Source: Phytomonospora endophytica (GTDB taxonomy: Bacteria > Actinomycetota > Actinomycetes > Mycobacteriales > Micromonosporaceae). Taken from it: DNA of 64,000 nucleotides. The stretch's first letter is position 1; every line of letters starts with the position of its first letter. The DNA lies in assembly GCF_014202425.1 (NCBI RefSeq), contig NZ_JACHGT010000018.1, forward strand, positions 62,001 through 126,000. Reading direction: 5' to 3'. Of this stretch, positions 39,403-48,943 are shown piece after piece. Position numbers and translations under genes: made by a program. The notes below the pieces were generated by a model. It was not told where the DNA came from, made no database searches, and worked only from the letters and a program-made list of their open reading frames with translations.

Positions 39403-40584
39403 ATGGACACGATGATCGAGACCCCGACGAACCGCTCAAGGCTGCCGGCCGGCGTCTACCTGCTCGGTTTCAGCCTGTTCGCGATGGGCAGCGCGGAGTT
39501 CCTGCTCGCCGGGGTGCTGCCGGCCGTGGCGGCCGACCTGGACGTCACGCTCTCCTCGGCCGGGATGCTCATCACGGCCTTCGCGCTGGGCGTCGTCGTG
39601 GGCGGTCCGCCGTTCGCGGTACTGAGCCTGCGCTGGCCCCGGCGTACGGCGCTGGTGGTCACGCAGGGCGTCTTCGCAGCGGCGATCGCCGCCGGGCTGC
39701 TCGGCGACTACTCGACCCTGCTGGTCAGCCGGGCGATCGCCGGTGTCGCCTACGCGGGCTTCTTCGCGGTCGCCTCGGTGACCGCGATCCGGCTGGTCAC
39801 ACCGGACCGCAACGCCCGCGCGTCCGGCGTCGTGATCAGCGGCCTGAGCGTGGCGATGGTCGCCGGCGGGCCCGCCGGGACACTGCTCGGCCACTTCACC
39901 GACTGGCGCGGCGGGTTCTGGGCCGTCGTGGCGCTCACCGTCGCCGGTATGGCCGCCTGCGTCCTCGGGCTGCCCGCCGCCGGCGCCGCGCCCACGGCGA
40001 AGCCCGGCGTCGCCGGCGAACTGGCGACGATGCGCAGGCCCGCGCTGTGGAACATGCTCGCCGTCACGATCCTGACCACGGCGGCGTACATGATCACGTT
40101 CAACTACCTGGCCGCGATGCTCGCCGAGGTCACCGGACTCGCCGAGATCTGGATCCCGGCGGTCCTCGCGCTCTTCGGCGTCGGCGCCTTCGCCGGGCTG
40201 TCGATCGGCGGGCGGATCGCCGACCGGCGTCCGCACCTGGCGCTGCTCGGCGGCACGGTCGCCGTCGCGGTCCTGTCGCTGGTCATGGTCGCCGCCGTGG
40301 AACAGGTCTGGGCCGTGGTCCCGGCGGTGTTCGCGCTGGGCGTCGCAGCCTTCGTGGTCAACCCGGCGATCTACGGCCGGGTCTTCGCCATCGCCGGCAC
40401 CGCCCCCACACTCGCCGGGGCGACGACGGTGTCAGCCTTCCAGCTCGGCATCAGCGTCACGCCGGTGCTGGCGGCGGCGCCGCTGGCGTGGGGCGCCTCG
40501 CTCACCTCGGTGTCCCTGATCGGGGCGGCGCTGGCGGTGGTCGCGGTGCCCTTCGTCCTCCTCGACCGGGCGGGGAGGGGGTGA
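39403..40584 (+). CDS. MFS exporter, Cmx/CmlR-like
   Basis: 393 aa, 12 membrane segments. GVYLLGFSLFAMGSAEFLLA in segment 1, LPAVAADLDVTLSSAGMLIT and LSLRWPRRTALV in loop 2-3 match the arabinose-efflux/chloramphenicol-exporter branch (Cmx, CmlR). Substrate not known. GGAGG ends 8 nt before the ATG at 39403. It is probably controlled by the divergent XRE-cupin regulator. Confidence 0.85.
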   Translation: MDTMIETPTNRSRLPAGVYLLGFSLFAMGSAEFLLAGVLPAVAADLDVTLSSAGMLITAFALGVVVGGPPFAVLSLRWPRRTALVVTQGVFAAAIAAGLLGDYSTLLVSRAIAGVAYAGFFAVASVTAIRLVTPDRNARASGVVISGLSVAMVAGGPAGTLLGHFTDWRGGFWAVVALTVAGMAACVLGLPAAGAAPTAKPGVAGELATMRRPALWNMLAVTILTTAAYMITFNYLAAMLAEVTGLAEIWIPAVLALFGVGAFAGLSIGGRIADRRPHLALLGGTVAVAVLSLVMVAAVEQVWAVVPAVFALGVAAFVVNPAIYGRVFAIAGTAPTLAGATTVSAFQLGISVTPVLAAAPLAWGASLTSVSLIGAALAVVAVPFVLLDRAGRG

Positions 40585-40596
40585 TCGGCACGGGCG

Positions 40597-40618
40597 CGTG
40601 CCCGCTCGGGCGGGCACG
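40597..40618. terminator. Terminator, 9-bp stem
   Basis: CGTGCCCGC / GCGGGCACG around TCGG, between the MFS stop and the stop of the convergent 75-residue gene. Confidence 0.7.
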
Positions 40619-40650
40619 ACGCTCCGTGGCGCCGCCGGTCGCGTGAGGCC

Positions 40651-40878
40651 TCAGCCTCCGCTACCGGTGGCGCCCGCCTGCCAGTCGACGGCCCACAGGC
40701 ACACGTCGCGGACGCGTTCGGCGGTCTCGTCACCGAGACCGAGGTCGGGCGCTCGCACGGCGCCACCGGTGTCGACACCGAGCCGTGAGGCCTGGGCGGT
40801 GACGACGGTGAGCGCCGTGTCGATCGAGTCGCCCGTCCGGTCGGCGAACTCCTCGGCGATGTCCCTGATCGTGATCAT
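40651..40878 (-). CDS. Small hypothetical protein (75 aa)
   Basis: Acidic 75-residue protein starting MITIRDIAEEFADRTGDSID; helical, no membrane segment. A GAGGGAG site precedes the ATG at 40878 by 6 nt, which favours this start over longer frames. Family unknown. The sequence ALTVVTAQASRLGVD resembles the helical content of small regulatory or binding proteins, without a defined match. Confidence 0.6.
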   Translation of the reverse strand: MITIRDIAEEFADRTGDSIDTALTVVTAQASRLGVDTGGAVRAPDLGLGDETAERVRDVCLWAVDWQAGATGSGG

Positions 40879-40928
40879 GATCGGCTCCCTCTTCTGATGT
40901 CGTGGGGCACGGGACTTCCACCGTCGAC

Positions 40929-41078
40929 TCAAGGCCATCGGGCCGAGGCGGCGTGAAGCGCCTGGGAAAAGGCTGGGATGGTGCGGCCGGACGGCCGGTC
41001 GGCCCCCGCGGGGACGCGCTCGACGGCGGCCCTCCGGGAGGCGCGGCTTCCGCCGACGGCGGCTGCCAGGTACCCCAT
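40929..41078 (-). CDS. Possible leaderless small ORF (49 aa)
   Basis: Weak candidate in the 366-bp gap 40879-41244. ATG at 41078 lies 6 nt after TATGCT (41085-41090, minus strand), the same -10/start spacing seen at many genes here. The 49-residue product is Ala/Arg-rich (MGYLAAAVGGSRASRR...) without recognisable domain. Nothing else in the gap is convincing. Confidence 0.2.
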   Translation of the reverse strand: MGYLAAAVGGSRASRRAAVERVPAGADRPSGRTIPAFSQALHAASARWP

Positions 41079-41244
41079 GACCCCAGCATATTGGCGCGGC
41101 GGGGACACCGACGGCGGGATGGGGGATCTGGAAGAGGCGTCACACCCGCGAAAAGGAGCCCGGCGGCGATGTCGAAACGCCGCACCCGGCTTCGTCCCCG
41201 TCACGTCGAGAGCCCGACACGCCACTCAGCCGAGGAGCACGACA

Positions 41245-41745
41245 GTGAACCCGAACGAGATCACCGCGATCCTGAACCTGCCGCTCAGCCGGGAGCTGCT
41301 GGCCCGCGACGTGACCCGCCTGGCCTACGTCGCCAAGGACGGCACACCGCGCAACATCCCGATCATCTTCGCCTGGAACGGCACCGAAGTCGTGGTGTGC
41401 ACGCCCAAGAACGCACAGAAACTCGCCGCCTTGAAGGCCAACCCGGCTGTCGCCCTGACCATCGACACCGAGTCCCACCCGCCGAAGATCCTGTTCATCC
41501 GCGGCCGCGCCGAACTCGACTACGTCGACGGCATTCCCGAGGAGTACCTCCAGACGACCACGACCTACGAGATGACGCCCGAACAGCGCGTCGAGTGGGA
41601 GGCCGGGGTGCGCTCGCTGTACGAGGACGGCATGGTCCGCATCGTGATCACGCCGACCTGGGCGAAGCTCATCGACTTCGAGACGACCCTGCCGAGCGCC
41701 GTCGAGGAGTTGCTGCAACGGCAGCGGGAACGGCAGGGCGCGTGA
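41245..41745 (+). CDS. Pyridoxamine 5'-phosphate oxidase-like (split-barrel) protein
   Basis: 166 aa split-barrel flavin-binding fold. LAYVAKDGTPRNIPIIFAWN is the first strand pair and VALTIDTESHPPKILFIRGR the FMN-side strand; the C-terminal half carries WAKLIDFETTLP. Many actinobacterial members use F420 or FMN, or bind haem-like ligands; the cofactor here is not certain. GTG start at 41245 behind GAGGAG. Confidence 0.8.
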   Translation: MNPNEITAILNLPLSRELLARDVTRLAYVAKDGTPRNIPIIFAWNGTEVVVCTPKNAQKLAALKANPAVALTIDTESHPPKILFIRGRAELDYVDGIPEEYLQTTTTYEMTPEQRVEWEAGVRSLYEDGMVRIVITPTWAKLIDFETTLPSAVEELLQRQRERQGA

Positions 41746-41761
41746 GAGTGCCCGTGGGCGA

Positions 41762-41785
41762 GACGCCCCGGTCACCCGGTGCGTC
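41762..41785 (+). terminator. Hairpin after the PPOX-like gene
   Basis: GACGCCCCGG / CCGGTGCGTC pair with one mismatch around a 4-nt loop, 17 bp beyond the stop and before the convergent protease stop. Confidence 0.5.
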
Positions 41786-41809
41786 CCGCCCGCGTCTGTC
41801 CCCTGTGGA

Positions 41810-43375
<1,566 letters not shown>

Positions 43376-43409
43376 GATCGTCTCCGTTCGGTCAAGGAAC
43401 TGGTGAGGG

Positions 43410-43439
43410 ACGCTAGACCCGGCGAGCGCCGTCGCGGAA
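43410..43439 (-). promoter_or_regulatory. Promoter of the subtilisin gene
   Basis: Minus strand TTCCGC (43439-43434), 18-bp spacer, TAGCGT (43415-43410); the ATG lies 34 nt further on behind GGAGAC. Confidence 0.4.
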
Positions 43440-43510
43440 CACCTTCTTCCCTCGCGCGGCAAATCTGTGGATGATGGGGCAAAACCCTGGCCACCCGGGC
43501 GGTGCTACCG

Positions 43511-44473
43511 ATGACGACACCCGGCGGGAACCGGCGCCTCACCACCGGTTTCGCCTCCCCCGAGCTCCTGGCCGCCGTGCAGTCGGGTCCTTTCGAGGCC
43601 GCGCTGAGGTTCGCGTTGCGGGATTACGGACTCAGCCTCGACAGGATCGAGCACCGGCTGCGCGCGCTCGGCCTCAACGTCAGCGCGTCGAGTCTCAGCA
43701 ACTGGCAGAACGGGCGCAGCAGACCCGAACGGGCCGAGTCGATCGAGGCACTGCGGTGGCTGGAGGAGGGCCTCGCGCTGCCCGGCGACACGCTCGTCCG
43801 GCTCTTCGGGCCACGCCGCGCGCGGGGTCGCTGGCTCCGGCACGTGCCGGGCTCGGTGCGCTACGACGCCCTGCTCGACGACCACGCGCGCCTCGCCGAG
43901 CTGCTGGCCGAAGTGGACACCGGCGCCGACCAGCGCATCCGGTCGGTCGCCTGCGACGAACTGGTGAGCCTCGACGCCGAGGGCCGGTTCCGCTCCGTGG
44001 CGATCCGCCAGCTGCTGACCTCGCGGGAGGACGGCGTCGCCAACTGCACCGTCTTCTACCACTCCGAAGACGACGGCCCGCTGCCCGACGTCGCCGCGCC
44101 GCCCGGCTGCCGCATCGGGCGATGCCGGAGCGACGAGGCCGCCGGGTTCACCGTGGCGGAGTTCCTGTTCGACCACGTCCTGGGACGCGGCGAGGTCATG
44201 CTCCTCGACTACGAGTTCCGCTTCCCCGAAGGCGCCGGACCCCGCGCCGACCGCTACTACCGCGTCCTGCGCAACCCTGGCGGCTCGGCCCTCCTTCGGG
44301 TCAGCTTCGCGCCCGCCGCCACACCCGTGCGCTGCGAGGGATTCCGCGCCGGACGCGTGGGCACGATCCCGGCCGAGGCGACGCCGCTGCCGTGCCAGCG
44401 CGGGCGGACCGTGCACTGGTACACCCCGGACGCCGCGCCGGGGGTCACGGGGATCAGGTGGGAGTGGGAGTAG
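43511..44473 (+). CDS. HTH DNA-binding regulator with unknown C-terminal domain
   Basis: 320 aa. Residues about 33-90 are an XRE-like helix-turn-helix (GLSLDRIEHRLRALGLNVSA, SSLSNWQNGRSRPERAESIE). The remaining 220 residues form an uncharacterised domain with paired Cys and strands (NCTVFYHSEDDGPLPDVAAP, GFTVAEFLFDHVLGRGEVML). Proteins of this architecture occur in many actinomycetes without assigned function. The ATG at 43511 is used. The next gene in the same direction encodes a STAND NTPase; the regulator is the obvious candidate to control it. Confidence 0.65.
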   Translation: MTTPGGNRRLTTGFASPELLAAVQSGPFEAALRFALRDYGLSLDRIEHRLRALGLNVSASSLSNWQNGRSRPERAESIEALRWLEEGLALPGDTLVRLFGPRRARGRWLRHVPGSVRYDALLDDHARLAELLAEVDTGADQRIRSVACDELVSLDAEGRFRSVAIRQLLTSREDGVANCTVFYHSEDDGPLPDVAAPPGCRIGRCRSDEAAGFTVAEFLFDHVLGRGEVMLLDYEFRFPEGAGPRADRYYRVLRNPGGSALLRVSFAPAATPVRCEGFRAGRVGTIPAEATPLPCQRGRTVHWYTPDAAPGVTGIRWEWE

Positions 44474-44508
44474 GGGCCGTGAAACGCGAAGGCCCCGGCG
44501 TGTTCGCG
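44473..44508 (+). other. 36-nt sequence with H-type pseudoknot topology
   Basis: Six consecutive 6-nt blocks from the last base of the stop codon: GGGGCC, GTGAAA, CGCGAA, GGCCCC, GGCGTG, TTCGCG. Block 1 pairs with block 4 and block 3 pairs with block 6, the order of a classical H-type pseudoknot with two 6-bp stems and 6-nt loops. The same bases can instead form two competing hairpins. It sits 70 nt upstream of the STAND gene. It may be a terminator, an mRNA switch or coincidence. Confidence 0.4.
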
Positions 44509-44577
44509 TGATCCCGTCTCCCGGGCGAGGTGCGGATACGCTGAGAGCGCCCGCGCGCCGGTCAGGGGGATCGTGAA

Positions 44578-47277
44578 GTGCTGCCAGAACTGCTCACCGA
44601 AGGCTTACTGCAGGCCCTCACCGCGATCTTCGGCGACCGGATGCGGCCCAACCCGGTGACCCGCGCGATGAAGTCGGCGCTGTCGGAGGCCATCAAGCGA
44701 ACGGCCCAGGAGCTGGGTTCCAGCGAAGCCGAACGGGCCGCGATCGCCGAACTCCTGCGCCGTCGGCTGCGCGGACTCGACGCCCGGACCGCCGCGATCA
44801 CACCCGATGTGGACGGCGACGTCAGCCGCACGCTGACGACCGCGGTGACCCACTGGGTGAGCGCCGAGGACACCGCACGAGCGGAGTACACCGACGTAGA
44901 GGCCATGATCACCGCCCTCGACCGCAACATCCGGGTCGCCGTGGCCGGGCACGGCAAACCCGGCGGCCCGCTGGAGAGCTTCCACGACCGGCTCATCGCG
45001 ACCAGCCGCCACCGCGAACAACTCGACGCCGTCGACGCCGTCCGCTCCGACGTCGCCGAGTTCTCCCGGCGGATGGACGAACGCCTCCAGCAGGGCTGGC
45101 TGTCGGGCGACCTGTTCGCGCTGCCCGCCTCGGGCGAGATGGCCGGACGCGACGAGGATCTGCGCACCCTCCTCGACCTCGTCGCCGCCTACGAACCCGT
45201 GCCGGGCCGGCCACTGATGATCGTCATCCACGGCATGCCCGGTGTCGGAAAGTCGACTCTCGCCACCGAACTGGCCTGGCGACTCAGCCGCGCGCAAGGC
45301 TTCGACGTACCGTTCGTGGCCCTCCACGGCTGGGAGGCCGACCCCAGCGGCGAACTGCTCCCGCCCGCCGACCCGACCTCCGTGCTCGGCGAACTGCTCG
45401 TCGCCTGCGGCGCGGCCACCGACAACGTCGTCGCCTCCCCCGCCATGCGCGCCAACGCCTGGCGTTCGGAAGTCGTCCGGCACGGCTTCCCCGTCGTGAT
45501 TCTCGACAACGCCCGCGACGAACGGCAGGTCCGCGACCTCCTGCCCAGTTCCAGCAACTGCCTGGTGCTGATCACCAGCCGCGACCGGCTGTCGGGCCTT
45601 CGCGCGCACGAGTACCGCCTTCGCACGCTGTCCACACGAGACACCCGCCGGATCCTCGCCGAGGCGAGGCCCACCGCCACACCCGAAGCCGTGAACCGCC
45701 TCGCCGCGCTCACCGCCGAACTCCCCCTGGCCATCGACATCGTCCTGGCCACCCTGCGCCGCTACGAGGACCTGCCCGTCTCCGACATCGCCACCGAACT
45801 CGCCGAGGTGTGGGCGATCCGCGGCGCCACCGACCCCTCGCTCGCCGGACTGGAATCCCCCCTCGCACCCGCCGCGAAGGCCGTATGGGCCGCCTTCGAC
45901 ATGTCCTACCGTCGCCTGCGCGACATGGAACGCCGCGCCCTGTGCCTCCTGGTCCGCAAACCCGGCCGAACCGCCAGCGCCTTCGCGCTCGCGGCGCTCC
46001 TCGGCACCACCGAGGCACGCGCCAGGCTGCTGCTGGCCGAACTCGCCGCGGCGAACCTGCTCGAATCGCACCCCGGCGCCACCTGGCGCTTCCACAACCT
46101 GATCGCCGTCTACGTCAAGGAACGCGCCGCCACCGACATCGACGACGAACTCTGGCGGCAGGCCGCCGGCCGACTCCGCGCCGCACAGGCCGCGGTCGCC
46201 ACGACCATCGCCGGACACCTGCACAGCTCGCCGTACGCCCTGGTGCACCCCGGGCCCTCCAACGGCGAACGAACCTCCGATGTGGACGGTGAAGCGGTCG
46301 CGGGCGCGCTGCGCCGGCTCGCCGACGAGCGCGAGAACCTCCTCGCGGCCCTGACCGTCGAACCCACCGACGACAAGGCCCGCACGGCGCTGACGACGAT
46401 CGCGCTGTCGGTCGGCGGTCCCTTGCAGAACCTCGGCTTCACCGACGACGCCGAGACCTGCCACCGTTTCGTGCTGGCCACCGGCACGAGCCTCGGCGAC
46501 GAACGCGGCCAGGCCGCCGGACTCGTCGGCCTCGGCAACGTCGCCCGCCTCAGAGACCAGTACGCCGAAGCCACCGGCTACTACGGCCGCGCCGTGGCGA
46601 TCTACCGCGACCTCGACGACCGCTTCGGCATCGCCCGGGGCCTCACCGGGCTCGGCCACGTCGCACGCCTCAACGAACGCTACGGCGACGCCGGGGTGCA
46701 CTTCGTCGAAGCACAGGCGATCTACCGCGAAGCCGGTGACACCGAAGGCGAAGCGGGCTGCCTGACCGGCCTCGGCGAGGTGGCGATGATGTGCGGCGAC
46801 CTCACCGGCGCCACCACGCACTACGAGCGGGCCCTTGACATGTACCGCGACGACGGCGACCGCAGAGGCGAAGCCGAGAGCCTGTGGGGCCTTGCCGAAC
46901 TGGCACGACTGCGCGAGCGGTGGCCCGAGGCCGGGACGCTGTACGAACGCTCCCACGGGCTCTACCGCGAGGCCGGGGACCTGCTCGGTGAGGCCGACAG
47001 CCTGCGCGGCATGGGCGAGGTGGCCCGCGCCGACGGCCGCTACGACGAGGCCGCCGACCTCTTCGCCCGCGGCCGCGCCCTCCACCGGCGGCTCGGGGAC
47101 CGCATAGGCGAGGCCGACGCGCTGCGCGGACTCGGCGACGTGGCACGCGACCGCACAGAACCGGCGGCCGCGCGGGAGTACTGGACCGAAGCCGCCCGCA
47201 TCTACGTCGCCATCGGATCGTCCTTCGCCGACGTCGTCGGCGCCTCGCTGTCCACTTTGGGCGAAGAATCGGACTGA
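44578..47277 (+). CDS. STAND NTPase (NB-ARC) with C-terminal TPRs
   Basis: 899 aa. Residues 1-170 are an uncharacterised, helical and charged N-terminal domain. Residues 190-470 are an NB-ARC-type STAND ATPase: Walker A VIHGMPGVGKSTLATEL (219-227), Walker B FPVVILDNARD, TSRDRL sensor and a winged-helix region. From about residue 600 there are at least six TPRs of the form A-x2-YxxAxxIYRDxGDxxGxA. STAND proteins are signal-triggered oligomerising switches, including antiviral Avs and transcriptional regulators; here the N-terminal domain would be the effector. GTG start behind GGGGGA. Leu10 is TTA. Preceded by a DNA-binding regulator. Confidence 0.85.
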   Translation: MLPELLTEGLLQALTAIFGDRMRPNPVTRAMKSALSEAIKRTAQELGSSEAERAAIAELLRRRLRGLDARTAAITPDVDGDVSRTLTTAVTHWVSAEDTARAEYTDVEAMITALDRNIRVAVAGHGKPGGPLESFHDRLIATSRHREQLDAVDAVRSDVAEFSRRMDERLQQGWLSGDLFALPASGEMAGRDEDLRTLLDLVAAYEPVPGRPLMIVIHGMPGVGKSTLATELAWRLSRAQGFDVPFVALHGWEADPSGELLPPADPTSVLGELLVACGAATDNVVASPAMRANAWRSEVVRHGFPVVILDNARDERQVRDLLPSSSNCLVLITSRDRLSGLRAHEYRLRTLSTRDTRRILAEARPTATPEAVNRLAALTAELPLAIDIVLATLRRYEDLPVSDIATELAEVWAIRGATDPSLAGLESPLAPAAKAVWAAFDMSYRRLRDMERRALCLLVRKPGRTASAFALAALLGTTEARARLLLAELAAANLLESHPGATWRFHNLIAVYVKERAATDIDDELWRQAAGRLRAAQAAVATTIAGHLHSSPYALVHPGPSNGERTSDVDGEAVAGALRRLADERENLLAALTVEPTDDKARTALTTIALSVGGPLQNLGFTDDAETCHRFVLATGTSLGDERGQAAGLVGLGNVARLRDQYAEATGYYGRAVAIYRDLDDRFGIARGLTGLGHVARLNERYGDAGVHFVEAQAIYREAGDTEGEAGCLTGLGEVAMMCGDLTGATTHYERALDMYRDDGDRRGEAESLWGLAELARLRERWPEAGTLYERSHGLYREAGDLLGEADSLRGMGEVARADGRYDEAADLFARGRALHRRLGDRIGEADALRGLGDVARDRTEPAAAREYWTEAARIYVAIGSSFADVVGASLSTLGEESD

Positions 47278-47317
47278 ACGGCCCGCTCAGGCCACCGGGA
47301 GGCGTACCCTCGCGACC

Positions 47318-47752
47318 ATGCCGATCGACGCCGACGGGTACGAGATCTCGACCGACCGCGCACGACTCGACATGGACTGGTTGCACGACCGGCTGTCGAC
47401 CGACACCTACTGGGCACCGGGCCGCCCCCGCGAACGCGTCGAACGCGCTCTCGACCACTCGGTCTGCTACGGCGTCTACCACCCCGACGGCCACCAGGTC
47501 GCCTTCGCGCGACTGGTCACCGACCACACGATCATCGCCTGGCTCGGCGACGTCTACGTCGATCGCAGCGTCCGCGGCACCGGCATCAGCCTGCGGCTCA
47601 TCGCACGGATCATGGCCGACATCGAACCGATGGAACTGCGCCGCATGATCCTGTCCACCAAGGACGCCTCCGGCCTCTACGAACGCTTCGGCTTCGGCCC
47701 CCAGGAAGACCGCGACGAGTGGATGCAGATCGTGTGGGAAGAGCACCTCTAG
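47318..47752 (+). CDS. GNAT-family N-acetyltransferase
   Basis: 144 aa, one GNAT domain. Acetyl-CoA loop is VDRSVRGTGISLRLIARIM; strand 4 is WLGDVYV and the C-terminal LYERFGFGP is typical. Substrate unknown. TACCCT (47305-47310) ends 7 nt before the ATG at 47318, so it is probably leaderless and transcribed separately from the STAND gene. Convergent with the ArsR-type regulator, 6 bp between stops. Confidence 0.87.
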   Translation: MPIDADGYEISTDRARLDMDWLHDRLSTDTYWAPGRPRERVERALDHSVCYGVYHPDGHQVAFARLVTDHTIIAWLGDVYVDRSVRGTGISLRLIARIMADIEPMELRRMILSTKDASGLYERFGFGPQEDRDEWMQIVWEEHL

Positions 47753-47758
47753 ACCCGC

Positions 47759-48844
47759 TCAGCGCATCACCGCCGCCAGCAGATCGCCCCCCAGCCCCGT
47801 CAGATCCACCAGATTGACGGTGTACCGGACGTACCGTCCCTCCCGCCGCGCCGTGAGCAACCCCGCACGACGCAAGACGGCGAGATGTCTGGATACCTCC
47901 GGCGCCGACAACTCCCAGGCATGCGCCAGCTCCCCGGTCGTATGCGGACCGCGAGCCAGGGTCCGCAACAACCGCAGCCGTACCGGATGCGCCAGCGCCT
48001 CCAGCCGCGACGTCACAGTCTCCAGCGACACCGGCGCCGACGGACCCGCCTCGGCCACGGGATACTGCAGCACCGGCTGCCACCCCGGCGCGTGCACCGC
48101 CACCAGATGCGGACGCCCGAAGACGCTGGCGAGAAACGTGACCCCGGCGCCCTGGGCCGTGGTCGCGTTGTCCTGCAACTTGTCCACGATGATGCGGTCC
48201 CCGTCCGGCGACAGCGTGATCGCACTGGACACCGACGCGAGCGCCGCCGCGACGCCCTGGCGCCTCAGCAGGTCGTTCTTCAACCGCAGATCGGTGGCGA
48301 CGCGCACCGCGACGCTCGCCCAGGCGTCGTCGAAGAAGGCCCCGGCGCACTCTTCGAGGGTGCGCCGCACCCGCGCCCGCACGGCCGCCGGATCCGCCAG
48401 CAACCGCTCCGCGAAAGCCTCCTGAAGCACACCGCGCGCCTGAGCGAGGTCCAGCGCACGCTGCCGCGCCGACGCGTCGGCGAGCGGCGAAGGCGCCCCG
48501 AAATGGACCCGGTTGCTGCCGCACGTGGTGATCAGCGCAGCGGTCACATAGGTCTCGTCGTCGAGGCGGTCGACGTCGTCCAGCTCCTCGGCGAGTGTCT
48601 GGCGCGGACGGGCGGGAACCAGGAAGTCGGCTCGCGAGGAACGCCAGAGGAACTCCGCCTCCCGAAGCCGCTCGGCCAGCTCCGGGCGCAGCCCGGACCA
48701 GGTGTCGGCGGCCCAGCCCGCGAGCTGCGGATGATGCCCGGGCTCGGCCAGGACGTGCAGCATCGCGGTCAGCTCGGCCAGCGGGGAGGCAGCGAAGCGC
48801 AAGCGCCCGGCCGGAAGGCCACCGATGTCGATCCTCAACGTCAC
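47759..48844 (-). CDS. DUF5937/ArsR-type regulator
   Basis: 361 aa. Residues 1-260 are the DUF5937-type sensor region found in large actinobacterial ArsR-like regulators (LRFAASPLAELTAMLHVL, DAWASVAVRVATDLRLKNDL). Residues 275-361 are a winged HTH: LAHPVRLRLLRTLARGPHTT, LSAPEVSRHLAVLRRAGLLT, GRYVRYTVNL. No metal-binding cysteines of classical ArsR. It is divergent from an MFS exporter with a 29-bp palindrome between, which it should repress. Confidence 0.85.
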   Translation of the reverse strand: MTLRIDIGGLPAGRLRFAASPLAELTAMLHVLAEPGHHPQLAGWAADTWSGLRPELAERLREAEFLWRSSRADFLVPARPRQTLAEELDDVDRLDDETYVTAALITTCGSNRVHFGAPSPLADASARQRALDLAQARGVLQEAFAERLLADPAAVRARVRRTLEECAGAFFDDAWASVAVRVATDLRLKNDLLRRQGVAAALASVSSAITLSPDGDRIIVDKLQDNATTAQGAGVTFLASVFGRPHLVAVHAPGWQPVLQYPVAEAGPSAPVSLETVTSRLEALAHPVRLRLLRTLARGPHTTGELAHAWELSAPEVSRHLAVLRRAGLLTARREGRYVRYTVNLVDLTGLGGDLLAAVMR

Positions 48845-48879
48845 TCCCCCATTCTGGCCGGTCCGGCCGCCGGGAACCG

Positions 48880-48908
48880 CGTCGGTTGACGGAGTTCGTC
48901 AACCGACG
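48880..48908. promoter_or_regulatory. Operator of the ArsR-type regulator
   Basis: Perfect inverted repeat with 12-base arms CGTCGGTTGACG / CGTCAACCGACG and spacer GAGTT, in the 99-bp gap between regulator and exporter. TTGAC within the left arm may also be a -35 box. Confidence 0.8.
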
Positions 48909-48943
48909 TGGCGAGCCCGCCACCCCGCCGCACCGTTGTCGCC

